From Pseudomonas putida (lineage in GTDB: Bacteria; Pseudomonadota; Gammaproteobacteria; Pseudomonadales; Pseudomonadaceae): a stretch of 64,000 bases of DNA. A program made the translations under genes and the position numbers. The notes below the pieces were generated by a model, which had not been told where the DNA came from, did no database searches, and saw nothing but the letters and a program-made list of their open reading frames with translations. Positions 9,542-21,401 of this stretch are shown here, one piece after another (the first letter of the stretch is position 1; each line of letters opens with the position of its first letter). The DNA lies in assembly GCF_005080685.1 (NCBI RefSeq), contig NZ_CP039371.1, positions 6,262,001 to 6,326,000 of the forward strand, in the 5' to 3' direction.

Positions 9542-10918
9542 ATGTCGGTACCCCCGCGTGCCGTTCAGCTTAACGAAGCGAACGCGTTCCTTAAGGAACA
9601 TCCTGAGGTTCTCTACGTTGACCTTCTGATTGCAGATATGAATGGTGTGGTGCGTGGCAAGCGCATAGAGCGCACCAGCCTCCACAAGGTTTACGAGAAA
9701 GGCATCAACCTGCCTGCCTCCCTGTTTGCCCTGGACATCAACGGTTCCACCGTCGAAAGTACCGGGTTGGGCCTGGATATCGGCGATGCCGACCGCATCT
9801 GCTATCCAATCCCGGACACACTCTCCAACGAACCCTGGCAGAAGCGCCCTACCGCCCAGCTGCTGATGACCATGCACGAGCTCGAAGGCGAGCCGTTCTT
9901 CGCCGACCCGCGCGAGGTGCTGCGTCAGGTCGTCAGCAAATTCACCGAAATGGGCCTGACCATCTGCGCCGCGTTCGAGCTGGAGTTCTACCTGATCGAT
10001 CAGGAGAACGTGAACGGCCGCCCGCAACCGCCACGCTCGCCGATTTCCGGCAAGCGCCCGCAATCGACCCAGGTCTACCTGATCGACGACCTCGACGAAT
10101 ACGCCGACTGCCTCCAGGACATCCTCGAAGGTGCCAAGGAGCAAGGCATTCCGGCCGATGCCATCGTCAAGGAAAGCGCCCCAGCGCAGTTCGAAGTCAA
10201 CCTGCACCACGTCGCCGACCCGCTCAAGGCCTGTGACTACGCGGTGCTGCTCAAGCGCCTGATCAAGAACATCGCCTACGACCATGAAATGGACACCACC
10301 TTCATGGCCAAGCCCTATCCGGGGCAAGCAGGCAACGGCCTGCACGTTCACATTTCCGTGCTGGACAAAGATGGCAACAACATCTTCACCAGCGAGGATC
10401 CCGAGCAGAACGCCGCGCTACGTCACGCTATCGGCGGTGTGCTCGAGACCCTGCCCGCGTCCATGGCGTTCCTCTGCCCGAACGTCAACTCGTACCGCCG
10501 CTTCGGCGCTCAGTTCTACGTTCCGAACGCGCCGAGCTGGGGCCTGGACAACCGTACCGTGGCGCTGCGCGTCCCGACCGGTTCGCCCGACGCCGTGCGC
10601 ATCGAGCACCGCGTGGCCGGTGCCGACGCCAACCCTTACCTGTTGATGGCCGCGGTACTGGCTGGCGTACACCATGGCTTGACCAACAAGGTCGAGCCGG
10701 GCGAGCCGATCGAAGGCAACTCGTACGAGCAGTTGGAGCAGAGTCTGCCGAACAACCTGCGCGATGCCCTGCGCGAGCTGGACGACAGCGAGATCCTCAA
10801 CAAGTACATCGATCCGAAGTACATCGACATTTTCGTCGCGTGCAAGGAGAGCGAGCTGGAAGAGTTCGAGCACTCGATCTCCGACCTCGAATACAACTGG
10901 TACCTGCATACCGTGTAA
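9542..10918 (+). CDS. spuI: Gamma-glutamylpolyamine synthetase SpuI-like (glutamine synthetase family)
   Basis: A 458-residue paralog of SpuB with the same layout: LLIADMNGVVRGKRI near the N-terminus, FELEFYLID, the ATP/amine region FMAKPYPGQAGNGLHVH and VAGADANPYLLMAAVLAG. Pseudomonads carry several such ligases with different amine preferences, so the exact substrate here is not readable from sequence. It is transcribed away from spuB, matching the P. aeruginosa spuI position, and is followed directly by a REP pair. Confidence 0.88.
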   Translation: MSVPPRAVQLNEANAFLKEHPEVLYVDLLIADMNGVVRGKRIERTSLHKVYEKGINLPASLFALDINGSTVESTGLGLDIGDADRICYPIPDTLSNEPWQKRPTAQLLMTMHELEGEPFFADPREVLRQVVSKFTEMGLTICAAFELEFYLIDQENVNGRPQPPRSPISGKRPQSTQVYLIDDLDEYADCLQDILEGAKEQGIPADAIVKESAPAQFEVNLHHVADPLKACDYAVLLKRLIKNIAYDHEMDTTFMAKPYPGQAGNGLHVHISVLDKDGNNIFTSEDPEQNAALRHAIGGVLETLPASMAFLCPNVNSYRRFGAQFYVPNAPSWGLDNRTVALRVPTGSPDAVRIEHRVAGADANPYLLMAAVLAGVHHGLTNKVEPGEPIEGNSYEQLEQSLPNNLRDALRELDDSEILNKYIDPKYIDIFVACKESELEEFEHSISDLEYNWYLHTV

Positions 10919-10922
10919 GCGA

Positions 10923-11036
10923 TGTGGGAGCGGCCTTGTGTCGCGAAAGGGCTGCGCAGCAGCCCCAGGGATCAGCCCCCGGTGCTGGCCTTGGGGCCGC
11001 TGCGCGGCCCTTTCGCGACACAAGGCCGCTCCCACA
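10923..11036. repeat. REP pair between spuI and argA
   Basis: An imperfect 114-bp inverted structure opens with TGTGGGAGCGGCCTTGTGTC and closes with its complement. The central part also pairs (GGGCTGCGCAGCAGCCCC and GGGGCCGCTGCGCGGCCC). It fills the gap between two convergent genes and may act as a bidirectional transcription block. Confidence 0.85.
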
Positions 11037-11051
11037 GAGGCCGCCGCTGGC

Positions 11052-12350
11052 TTACAGGGACTTCTCGAAAATCTTCGAATTACGCTGGTAGTTGTACAGC
11101 GAAGCCCGCGCCGACGGCAGCCGCTCGACGCCGCTGGGCGCAAAGCCACGTTCGCGGAACCAGTGCGCCGTGCGCGTGGTAAGGACGAACAGGGTATTCA
11201 AGCCCAACTGCCGAGCCCGGCTCTCGATCCGTTCGAGCAGCTCGTCGCCGCGCCCGCCGTGACGATACTCCGGGTTCACCGCCAGGCACGCCAGCTCGCC
11301 GGCCTCGGAATCGGCGATCGGGTACAGCGCCGCACAGGCGATGATCATGCCCTCGCGCTCGACCACGCTGAACTGCTCGATCTCCCGCTCAAGCACCTCA
11401 CGCGAACGCCGCACCAGGATGCCCTGCTCTTCCAGCGGGCTGATCAGCTCCAGCAGGCCGCCGACATCGTCGATGGTCGCCTCGCGCACCACCTCGAACT
11501 GCTCCTGAGACACCAGGGTACCGCCACCGCCACGGGTGAACAGCTCGGTCAGCAGCGCGCCATCCTCGGCGTAGCTGACGATATGACTGCGCGGCACCCC
11601 GCCCTTGCACGCCTCGGCGGCGGCATCGAGCAGCTCGCCCTGATAATCGCTGCCAAGGCGCGCCAGGTGCGGCGCGACCTGTTGAGGACGCAGCTCGCGC
11701 ACCAGGTTGCCTTTTTCGTCGAGCAAGCCAGGCTCGGCACCGAACAGCAGCAATTTGTCGGCGCCCAGCTCGATCGCCGCACGGGTGGCGACGTCTTCGC
11801 AGGCCAGGTTGAAGATCTCGCCGGTCGGCGAGTAGCCCAGCGGCGACAGCAGCACGATGGACCGTTCGTCGAGCAGGCGGCCGATGCCCTTGCGGTCGAT
11901 CCGCCGGACCTCGCCGGTGTGGTGGTAATCGACGCCTTCGACCACGCCGATCGGCCGCGCAGTGACCAGGTTGCCGCTGGCCACGCGCAGGCGCGAACCC
12001 TGCATCGGCGAAGCCGCGATGTCCATCGACAGGCGCGCCTCGATGGCCAGGCGCAGCGCACCGACCGCGTCGATCACGCAATCGAGGGTAGCCGCGTCGG
12101 TGATGCGCAGGCCCCGATGGTAGTGCGGGCTCAGGCCGCGAGCGGCCAGGCGGCTCTCGATCTGTGGGCGCGAGCCATGCACCAGTACCAGCCGCACGCC
12201 AAGGCTGTGCAGCAGGACCAGGTCATGGACGATATTGCCGAAATTGGGATGCTCCACCCCATCGCCGGGGAGCATGACCACGAAGGTGCAGTCGCGATGG
12301 GCATTGATGTACGGAGAGGCATGACGCAGCCAGTTGACGTATTCGGGCAT
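11052..12350 (-). CDS. argA: Amino-acid N-acetyltransferase (N-acetylglutamate synthase) ArgA
   Basis: Fused enzyme of 432 residues: an N-terminal amino-acid-kinase-like domain (LVLVHGSRPQIE near residues 50-61), which carries the arginine feedback site in this family, followed by a C-terminal GNAT domain (PEYRHGGRGDELL, acetyl-CoA binding). It makes N-acetylglutamate, the first step of arginine synthesis. The start at MPEYVNWLRHASPYI gives the conserved length; 14 further in-frame codons upstream are less likely. It lies 125 bp downstream of argE on the same strand. Confidence 0.94.
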   Translation of the reverse strand: MPEYVNWLRHASPYINAHRDCTFVVMLPGDGVEHPNFGNIVHDLVLLHSLGVRLVLVHGSRPQIESRLAARGLSPHYHRGLRITDAATLDCVIDAVGALRLAIEARLSMDIAASPMQGSRLRVASGNLVTARPIGVVEGVDYHHTGEVRRIDRKGIGRLLDERSIVLLSPLGYSPTGEIFNLACEDVATRAAIELGADKLLLFGAEPGLLDEKGNLVRELRPQQVAPHLARLGSDYQGELLDAAAEACKGGVPRSHIVSYAEDGALLTELFTRGGGGTLVSQEQFEVVREATIDDVGGLLELISPLEEQGILVRRSREVLEREIEQFSVVEREGMIIACAALYPIADSEAGELACLAVNPEYRHGGRGDELLERIESRARQLGLNTLFVLTTRTAHWFRERGFAPSGVERLPSARASLYNYQRNSKIFEKSL

Positions 12351-12475
12351 GACAGGGCCTGTGGATAAAGTGGACGGAGAACGGTGATTCACACGGCGTT
12401 CAGGATCATCGTCGGAACAGGCTTGCGGTCACGCGTGGTCTCCTCTAGACAAATACGAAACAACTCGATGGACGT

Positions 12476-13618
12476 TTACTGCAGGCAATAGTGCCTGATC
12501 AAGTCACGCAATAGACGCACGGTAGGCTCGATACGTGACATTTCAAGGTACTCGCCCGGTTGGTGGGCACAGGCGATGTCGCCAGGGCCCAGTACCAGGG
12601 TCTCGCAACCCAGTTGCTGAAGATAAGGCGCTTCGGTGCCGAATGCCACCGCTTCGGCGCGATGCCCGGTCAGCCGCTCGGCCACCTGCACCAGTTCGGC
12701 GTCAGCCTGCTGCTCGAACGGCGGTACCGCCGGGAACAGCGGCGCATAGTCGATGCGCACCTCATGGCGCTCGGCCAATGGCCGGAGTTTTTCGCCGATG
12801 GCAGCGCGCAACTGCTCGACATCCATGCCCGGCAGCGGGCGCAGATCGAACTCCAGGGCGCACTGCCCGCAGATGCGGTTGGGGTTGTCGCCACCGTGGA
12901 TGCAGCCGAAATTCATGGTCGGCGTGGGCACGGTGAATTGCGGGTTGCGGTAGCTTTCCTGCCACTGCCGACGCAGGCCCATCAGCTCGCCCATCACCGC
13001 GTGCATGGCCTCCAGGGCGCTGTGGCCCAGGCTCGGGTCGGAGGAATGACCGCTGCGCCCGAGGATGTCGATACGGTCCATGAGGATGCCTTTGTGCATG
13101 CGGATCGGCCGCAGGCCCGTGGGCTCGCCGATCACCGCCGCGCGACCGAGCGGGCGGCCTGCCTCGGCCAGGGCGCGGGCACCGGACATGGAGCTTTCTT
13201 CGTCGCAGGTGGCGAGGATCAGCAGCGGCTGTTTGAAGTCATGCTCGAGCAACGGCAGCACGGCTTCGATGATCAGCGCGAAGAAGCCCTTCATGTCGCA
13301 GCTGCCCAGGCCCACCCAGCGACCATCGGTCTCGGTCAGCTTGAGTGGATCGCTGGCCCACAGTTGCTCGTCGTAGGGCACGGTGTCGCTGTGGCCGGCC
13401 AGCACCAGGCCACCTGGGCCGGTACCGCGGCTGGCCAACAGGTTGAACTTGCCTGGGCTGACCTGCTGGATGTCGCAACTGAAGCCCAGGTCGCCGAGCC
13501 AGCCGGCCAACAGGTCGATGACCTGGCGGTTGGACTGGTCCAGGGATGGCTGGGTACAACTGACCGAGGGCGCGGCAATCAATGCGGCAAACTGGTCTTT
13601 CAGTGTCGGCAACGGCAT
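12476..13618 (-). CDS. argE: Acetylornithine deacetylase ArgE
   Basis: M20-family zinc metallopeptidase-fold hydrolase of 380 residues with metal-site motifs GHSDTVPYDEQLW and CDEESSMSGARAL, and WVGLGSCDMKGF between them. It removes acetate from N-acetylornithine. Many pseudomonads also have ArgJ, so this gene may serve the linear arginine pathway or related N-acyl substrates. The start at MPLPTLKDQFAALI is chosen because upstream codons have no ribosome-binding site and no conserved character. It sits just upstream of argA and is divergent from the CYTH gene. Confidence 0.92.
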   Translation of the reverse strand: MPLPTLKDQFAALIAAPSVSCTQPSLDQSNRQVIDLLAGWLGDLGFSCDIQQVSPGKFNLLASRGTGPGGLVLAGHSDTVPYDEQLWASDPLKLTETDGRWVGLGSCDMKGFFALIIEAVLPLLEHDFKQPLLILATCDEESSMSGARALAEAGRPLGRAAVIGEPTGLRPIRMHKGILMDRIDILGRSGHSSDPSLGHSALEAMHAVMGELMGLRRQWQESYRNPQFTVPTPTMNFGCIHGGDNPNRICGQCALEFDLRPLPGMDVEQLRAAIGEKLRPLAERHEVRIDYAPLFPAVPPFEQQADAELVQVAERLTGHRAEAVAFGTEAPYLQQLGCETLVLGPGDIACAHQPGEYLEMSRIEPTVRLLRDLIRHYCLQ

Positions 13619-13762
13619 GCGCGTACTCCTCGGAAAGCGTTGCCCATCATAGCAACGCCGTGCTCTGGCAGGGCAACCCCCTTGAACCGACCACCACAAC
13701 CCGGCAGCCCACTGCCGACTCCTGTAGACTCTGCACCATCACGCCCTTCCTTCGAGCCTGCG

Positions 13763-15130
13763 ATGCACAAAGAAACCGAACTCAAGCTCCGCGCCAGCCG
13801 CGAGACCCTCGCCGCCCTGCGCGAGCACCCCCTGCTGAAGAAGCGCAACAAGTCAGGCTGGCAGACCCGCGAACTGCTCAACCAGTACTTCGACACCCCC
13901 GAACGCGACCTCAGCGCCGCTCGCGTCGCCCTGCGCCTGCGCCGCGACGGCGAGGTCATCATCCAGACCCTCAAGTGCCGTGGCCAGAGCGTCGCCGGCC
14001 TGTCCGAGCGCAACGAATTCGAATGGCAGCTGGACAAGGTCAAGCTGGACCTGAAAAAACTCGACGCCACCTGCTGGCCCGAGCAACTGGCCGGGCTCGA
14101 CAAGAAGACCATCAAGCCGCTGTTCACCACCGACTTCACCCGCGAATACGCCGAGATCGCCTGGGGCCGTGGCAAGAGCAAGGTGGTGATCGAGGCCGCC
14201 CTGGACCAGGGCTTCGTGATCGCCGGCAAGCGCAAGGAAGAAATCTGCGAACTGGAGCTGGAGCTGCGGGAAGGCGCACCCGAGGCGCTGCTCGAGCTGG
14301 CCTCGGAGCTGGCCGCAAGCCTGCCGCTGATGCCATGCGACATCAGCAAGGCCGAGCGCGGTTACCGCCTGCTCGACCCCGACAGCTACGACCTGGGCCT
14401 GCCCGGCACCGAGCTGGACGCGGAAATGGCCCTGGACGACGCCTTCGCCGCGCTCGCCTGGCAGTTGCTGGGCAGCAGCCAGCGCCTGGCCGAGCAGTAC
14501 CGCCACAATGGCCACTGGCGCCTGCTGCAGGACTGGGTGCAGTGCCTGGCCGAACTGCGCGCGCTGGTCGCCAGCATGGGCCAGGCGGCGCCGCGCGCGA
14601 CCACCCGCGAACTGCGCGCCAGTCTCGACGCGCTGCTCGAAGACTGGCGCCCGCTGGTGCTGGCCGGCAATGACGACGAAGACATCCGTCGTGTCGCGCC
14701 GGAGCAGTTCAGCGAAGAGCTCGAAGACGTGCGCTGGGGCCAGTTCTCCCTGGGCACCTCGCGCTGGCTGCTGGCCCGTGGCTGGACCGCGGAGCGCAAG
14801 GGCCGGGGCGAACGCCAGGGCAAGGCGCAGCTGGCCAGCTGGGTCGCGCACCTGCTGGGCGAGGAAGGCCGTGCCTTGAAACTGCCGCTGTACACCCAGC
14901 GCCCCGAAGACCTGGCCGAGCAGTTGCCACGTATCAAACAGCTGCTGGCCTGGTTGCACCACGCCCGCCAGGTGCTCGACGCACCGCAGATGGACCGCCT
15001 GTATGGCGACCTCAAGAAGCTGCATGAGCTGGCCGAGCAACCGTTGAGCGACGAGCTGCTGGAAGCGCGTATCGAGCAGGCCCGTGCCGTCGATCAGAGC
15101 CGCGGCTGGAAGCATCTGCTCAAGGGCTGA
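13763..15130 (+). CDS. CYTH-CHAD domain inorganic triphosphatase (YgiF-like)
   Basis: A 455-residue protein. The N-terminal CYTH domain begins with the diagnostic ETELK (ExExK, residues 4-8) and holds arginine/lysine-rich tunnel strands such as VALRLRRDGEVIIQTLK. The C-terminal half is a helical CHAD domain that binds polyphosphate or phosphohistidine. The E. coli relative YgiF hydrolyses inorganic triphosphate. The open frame continues far upstream antisense to argE; the ATG at 13763, immediately before the ExExK motif, is the real start. ppx and ppk, the polyphosphate enzymes, are elsewhere in this window. Confidence 0.88.
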   Translation: MHKETELKLRASRETLAALREHPLLKKRNKSGWQTRELLNQYFDTPERDLSAARVALRLRRDGEVIIQTLKCRGQSVAGLSERNEFEWQLDKVKLDLKKLDATCWPEQLAGLDKKTIKPLFTTDFTREYAEIAWGRGKSKVVIEAALDQGFVIAGKRKEEICELELELREGAPEALLELASELAASLPLMPCDISKAERGYRLLDPDSYDLGLPGTELDAEMALDDAFAALAWQLLGSSQRLAEQYRHNGHWRLLQDWVQCLAELRALVASMGQAAPRATTRELRASLDALLEDWRPLVLAGNDDEDIRRVAPEQFSEELEDVRWGQFSLGTSRWLLARGWTAERKGRGERQGKAQLASWVAHLLGEEGRALKLPLYTQRPEDLAEQLPRIKQLLAWLHHARQVLDAPQMDRLYGDLKKLHELAEQPLSDELLEARIEQARAVDQSRGWKHLLKG

Positions 15131-15135
15131 TGGGC

Positions 15136-15606
15136 CTAGCGCGATAGCGGCAGACTGGTGGTGGACTTGATCTCGGATAACGCCACGATCGAGTTCACCT
15201 CCTGTATCCCCGGCACGTTCGATAGCTTTTCGAAGAAGAAGCGCTCATACGCCTCGATATCCGACGTGACGATGCGCAGCAGGAAATCCACCGACCCCAT
15301 CAGCACATAACACTCCAACACCTCGGGAAAGCCGCGAATCGCATCGGTGAACTCGGTGAAATTGGAGCGCCCGTGGGCGTTGAGCTTCACCTCGGCGAAA
15401 ATCTGCGTGTTCAGGCCGACCTTCTTGCGGTCGAGCAAGGTCACCTGGCCACGGATCACCCCCTCCTCCTTCAAGCGCTGGATGCGTCGCCAGCACGGCG
15501 ACTGCGACAGCCCCACACGCTCGGCAATCTGTGCACTGGACAGCGAAGCATCCTCCTGCAGCAGTTCCAGGATACGTCGGTCATAGGCATCCAGTTCGCC
15601 TTGCAT
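15136..15606 (-). CDS. Lrp/AsnC-family transcriptional regulator
   Basis: A 156-residue feast/famine regulator with an N-terminal winged helix (LSSAQIAERVGLSQSPCWRRIQRL is the helix-turn-helix span; key piece VGLSQSPCWRR) and a C-terminal RAM ligand-binding domain (VLECYVLMGSVDFLL). Such proteins form octamers that sense amino acids. It converges on the CYTH gene (5 bp apart) and is divergent from the small ACT-like gene at 15733. A perfect 8-bp inverted repeat in the shared upstream region (15632-15649) is a plausible operator. Confidence 0.92.
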   Translation of the reverse strand: MQGELDAYDRRILELLQEDASLSSAQIAERVGLSQSPCWRRIQRLKEEGVIRGQVTLLDRKKVGLNTQIFAEVKLNAHGRSNFTEFTDAIRGFPEVLECYVLMGSVDFLLRIVTSDIEAYERFFFEKLSNVPGIQEVNSIVALSEIKSTTSLPLSR

Positions 15607-15631
15607 AGATAATTCTCCAGGACATTTTTAA

Positions 15632-15649
15632 ACGAATTGTTCAATTCGT
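15632..15649. promoter_or_regulatory. Candidate Lrp-type operator
   Basis: Perfect inverted repeat ACGAATTG-TT-CAATTCGT in AT-rich sequence, 26 bp upstream of the lrp-like start and 84 bp upstream of the ACT-like gene. Its position between divergent genes and its AT-rich dyad are typical of Lrp/AsnC autoregulatory sites. Binding is inferred, not shown. Confidence 0.5.
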
Positions 15650-15732
15650 CATGTAGGGATTTTGATCGAATCATAGCGAAAAAATACCCCGCCCAACGTG
15701 CAAGAATTTCTCCCACATTCGCGGAGACCAGC

Positions 15733-16050
15733 ATGAACGCACTCGAACGCCCCTCGCCCCGCACCGATGCCTGGGCCGCCTCGGCCAGCCACAGCACGGT
15801 CTACTACCGCTTGCAGGCCGAAGCCGAGCCCGACACCCTGTGCCGCGTGCTCAACCTGTTCGCCCTGCAATTTCTGACGCCATACAGCGTGCAGGTCAGC
15901 CAGCAGGACGACCTGCTGGACATCGAAATCGGCATTGGCGGGCTCAGTTGGCATCGGGCGCAGGTAATTGCGCAAAAAATGCGCAATCTGGTGTGCGTGT
16001 GCGAAGTCAGCCTGGACAACCTGGCACGCGTGGAACTGGCCGCCGTCTGA
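15733..16050 (+). CDS. Small ACT-like domain protein
   Basis: A protein of 105 residues, probably soluble. Residues 20-95 have an ACT-like pattern: a first strand STVYYRLQAEAEPDTLCRVL, a helix and the strand pairs YSVQVSQQDDLLDIEIGIG and VCVCEVSLD. ACT modules bind amino acids, and the adjacent divergent Lrp-family regulator also senses amino acids, so the two may form one response unit. I chose the ATG at 15733 (GGAGACCAGC upstream) over a TTG at 15637 that lies within the operator region. No enzymatic domain is attached, and the function is not established. Confidence 0.75.
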   Translation: MNALERPSPRTDAWAASASHSTVYYRLQAEAEPDTLCRVLNLFALQFLTPYSVQVSQQDDLLDIEIGIGGLSWHRAQVIAQKMRNLVCVCEVSLDNLARVELAAV

Positions 16051-16146
16051 AGCCTCCGGCAACGCCCGGAAACGCTTTCGGCGCTGCGCACTCGGCATCG
16101 CCGGCTAGCCTTGAGCAGGACCCCGCTACCTGGCACGGATGCCGAA

Positions 16147-17832
16147 ATGAACAACCCCCACACCCATGCACTCGACCTGCGTCGCGTGCTCGACGCCCTG
16201 CTGGCCGACCGACGACTCGATGCCGGTGACACGCTGCAGGTACTGGAACACGCCGCCGACCGGGCCACCGTTCACCCGCTGGAAGCCATTGCCGCCGTTG
16301 GCCTGGAAGACCGCCGACAGCCCGGCCAGCCTCTGGACCTGGAGCGCCTCTGCCAATGGCTGGCGAGCAAGGTTGGCCAACCCTACCTGCGCATCGACCC
16401 GCTGCGCCTGGACCTAGCCCTGGTCGGTGGCCTGATGTCACCAGCATTCGCCCAACGCCATGGCATTCTCGCCGTTGCCACCGACGCCGAAGGCGTCACC
16501 ATCGCCAGCGCGCAGCCCTACCAGGACGATTGGCAGGCCGACCTTTCGCGCAGCCTCGGCAAGCCGATCCGCCGGGTCCTGGCAAGCCCGGTACAACTGC
16601 GCGAACTGGCGCAATCGCTGCTGCGCCTGGCTCACTCGGTGCAAGGTGCCCAGCACCAGCAACCGACCGGTCTGGGCGAACTGGAACAACTGCTGGAGCT
16701 GGGCAGGCGCCAGGCCGATGCCAGCGCCGACGATGCCCATATCGTGCACATCGTCGACTGGCTGCTGCAGTACGCCATCGATCAGCGCGCCAGCGATATC
16801 CACCTGGAGCCGCGCCGCGACCAAGGTCACCTGCGCTATCGCATCGACGGGCTGCTGCACACGGTTTACCGGTTTCCGGCCAGCGTCACCCTGGCCCTGA
16901 TCAGCCGCCTCAAGCACCTGGCACGTATGGACGTGGCGGAAAAACGCAGGCCGCAGGATGGCCGGGTGAAGAGCCGCCTGCCCGGCGGCGGCGAAGTCGA
17001 ACTGCGCCTGTCCAGCCTGCCCATGCCCTTTGGCGAAAAGCTCGTGCTGCGCCTGTTCGATGCCCGACAACCCCTGCAGGGGTTCACCCAGCTGGGGCTC
17101 GAAGGCGCGCAACTGGCGCAGTGGCAGGCGCTGCTGGCGCGGCGCCAGGGCATCATCCTGGTCACCGGCCCGACCGGCTCGGGCAAGACCAGCACGCTGT
17201 ACACCAGCCTCCGGCAACTGGCCACCCCACAGGTCAACCTGTGCACCATCGAAGATCCCATCGAGCGCCTCGAACCGAGCTTCAACCAGATGCAGGTCCA
17301 GCCCGCCCTGGACCTCGGCTTCGCCAACGGCGTGCGCGCCCTGCTGCGCCAGGACCCGGACATCATCATGATCGGCGAAATTCGCGACCGTGAAACTGCC
17401 CAGGTCGCGGTGCAGGCAGCACTGACCGGGCACCTGGTGCTGTCGACGCTGCACACCCAGGATGCCTGCAGCGCGGTCATCCGCCTGCAGGAGCTGGGCG
17501 TTGCCGACTACCTGATCAAGGCCACGCTTGCTGGCGTCATGGCCCAGCGCCTGGTGCGCATGCTGTGCGCCAGCTGTCAGGGCTGCTCGGCCACGACCGA
17601 CGGCCAGGCCTGCCGTGCTTGCCGTGGTACCGGGTTCCAGGGCCGCACTGGGCTGTTCGAAATACTCGTGGTGAGCGATGGGCTACGGGCGCTGCTCGGC
17701 CCAAGCACCGACCTCGCCGGTTTGCGCACGCAGGCCAGGGCCGAAGGGCTGGTCGACCTGCGTGCCTGCGGGGAAGCCAAGGTGGCCTGCGGGGCGACGT
17801 GCGAAAGCGAGGTCATGCGGGTCTGTGGGTGA
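16147..17832 (+). CDS. Orphan GspE/PulE-type secretion ATPase
   Basis: A 561-residue type II secretion/type IV pilus-class ATPase. It has an N-terminal GspE-like domain, Walker A GPTGSGKTS (around residue 340), Walker B/Asp box QDPDIIMIGEIRDRETA (around 401-417) and a compact zinc knuckle CASCQGC...ACRAC (around 474-492), shorter than in most GspE proteins. No gspF, pseudopilin or secretin gene lies nearby, so its partner machine must be encoded elsewhere or it acts with an existing pilus or secretion system. The start at 16147 is chosen because the frame before it lacks domain similarity. Confidence 0.85.
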   Translation: MNNPHTHALDLRRVLDALLADRRLDAGDTLQVLEHAADRATVHPLEAIAAVGLEDRRQPGQPLDLERLCQWLASKVGQPYLRIDPLRLDLALVGGLMSPAFAQRHGILAVATDAEGVTIASAQPYQDDWQADLSRSLGKPIRRVLASPVQLRELAQSLLRLAHSVQGAQHQQPTGLGELEQLLELGRRQADASADDAHIVHIVDWLLQYAIDQRASDIHLEPRRDQGHLRYRIDGLLHTVYRFPASVTLALISRLKHLARMDVAEKRRPQDGRVKSRLPGGGEVELRLSSLPMPFGEKLVLRLFDARQPLQGFTQLGLEGAQLAQWQALLARRQGIILVTGPTGSGKTSTLYTSLRQLATPQVNLCTIEDPIERLEPSFNQMQVQPALDLGFANGVRALLRQDPDIIMIGEIRDRETAQVAVQAALTGHLVLSTLHTQDACSAVIRLQELGVADYLIKATLAGVMAQRLVRMLCASCQGCSATTDGQACRACRGTGFQGRTGLFEILVVSDGLRALLGPSTDLAGLRTQARAEGLVDLRACGEAKVACGATCESEVMRVCG

Positions 17833-17839
17833 GCAAAAT

Positions 17840-17857
17840 TTCCTTGTGCACAAGGAA
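17840..17857. promoter_or_regulatory. Perfect 18-bp palindrome upstream of the DUF2388 gene
   Basis: TTCCTTGTGCACAAGGAA is a perfect palindrome directly after the gspE-like stop and about 63 bp before the DUF2388 start. It has no U-tract, so a dimeric regulator site is as likely as an RNA hairpin. Confidence 0.45.
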
Positions 17858-17920
17858 CTTGGCTCAGGCCAATCTGACTAACCGGCACCCTATCGCCCTC
17901 ATCCTCAGAGGTAATTCACC

Positions 17921-18235
17921 ATGCGTCTCAAAACCCTCGTTGCAGCCGCCGCCCTGGCCTCCCTGCCACTTGGCTCCGCCGTTGCCGACACCTTTTGGCG
18001 CAATATCATGACATCCGGTGCAACCACCGCAACGTCCTACATCACCTCGCGCGATCACAAGCTGGTAATGGCAGCCCAGGACGATGCCGGCAGCTTCGTC
18101 GCCAGCGACGGTGAGATCCGCGGCCCGTTCCTCGAGGCTGCCATTCGCCAGGTGCGCGCCGAACAACCCGATCTGCAAGCCAGCGACATGGAACTGGCCA
18201 ACGCCATCCTGGCCAAGAACGCACGAGCCGATTAA
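17921..18235 (+). CDS. DUF2388 family secreted protein
   Basis: A 104-residue protein with a signal peptide (MRLKTLVAAAALASLPLGSAVA) and the DUF2388 core DTFWRNIMTSGATTATSYIT followed by a short acidic/helical tail. The family is common in Pseudomonas, usually periplasmic and often in small clusters, with no agreed function. Here it is single, preceded by GAGGTAATTCACC as ribosome-binding site and by the 18-bp palindrome. A composite REP repeat follows. Confidence 0.85.
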   Translation: MRLKTLVAAAALASLPLGSAVADTFWRNIMTSGATTATSYITSRDHKLVMAAQDDAGSFVASDGEIRGPFLEAAIRQVRAEQPDLQASDMELANAILAKNARAD

Positions 18236-18249
18236 AAGCACCTGTGGGT

Positions 18250-18379
18250 GGGCTGCGCTGTCGCCCAGAGAACTGTGGCCCCTGTGGGAGCGGGCTTGTC
18301 CCGCGAATGAAGCGACGCGGTGGATGGCACCGGCTTCGCCGGTGTTCGCGGGACAAGCCCGCTCCCACAGATACCCGCT
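18250..18379. repeat. Composite REPIN with extended conserved flank (copy 1)
   Basis: The REP pair (18282-18370, CTGTGGGAGCGGGCTTGTCC and its complement, with CACCGGCTTCGCCGGTG in the middle) is preceded by GGGCTGCGCTGTCGC and CAGAGAACTGTGGCC. Nearly the same unit, with the same flank and order, recurs at 61798-61942, so the mobile or conserved unit is larger than the REPIN alone. Confidence 0.85.
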
Positions 18380-18434
18380 AAATCAGTGAGTTATGTTTTG
18401 TTCTATGGGAGCGGTCTGAACGGTTACCTCAGCT

Positions 18435-21308
<2,874 letters not shown>

Positions 21309-21401
21309 GGCGACGATCTCTTCCTGGACCCGTTCTCATGGAGATTCTTAAGTCTAGGAAGGATTGTCGATTTTGCGGGGAAACTTGCTTTTGCAGGGCC
21401 G

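Noticed and set aside
12560..13762. Upstream in-frame extension of the CYTH-CHAD gene
   Set aside because: It runs antisense to argE and has no family similarity; the ExExK motif starts right at the ATG at 13763.
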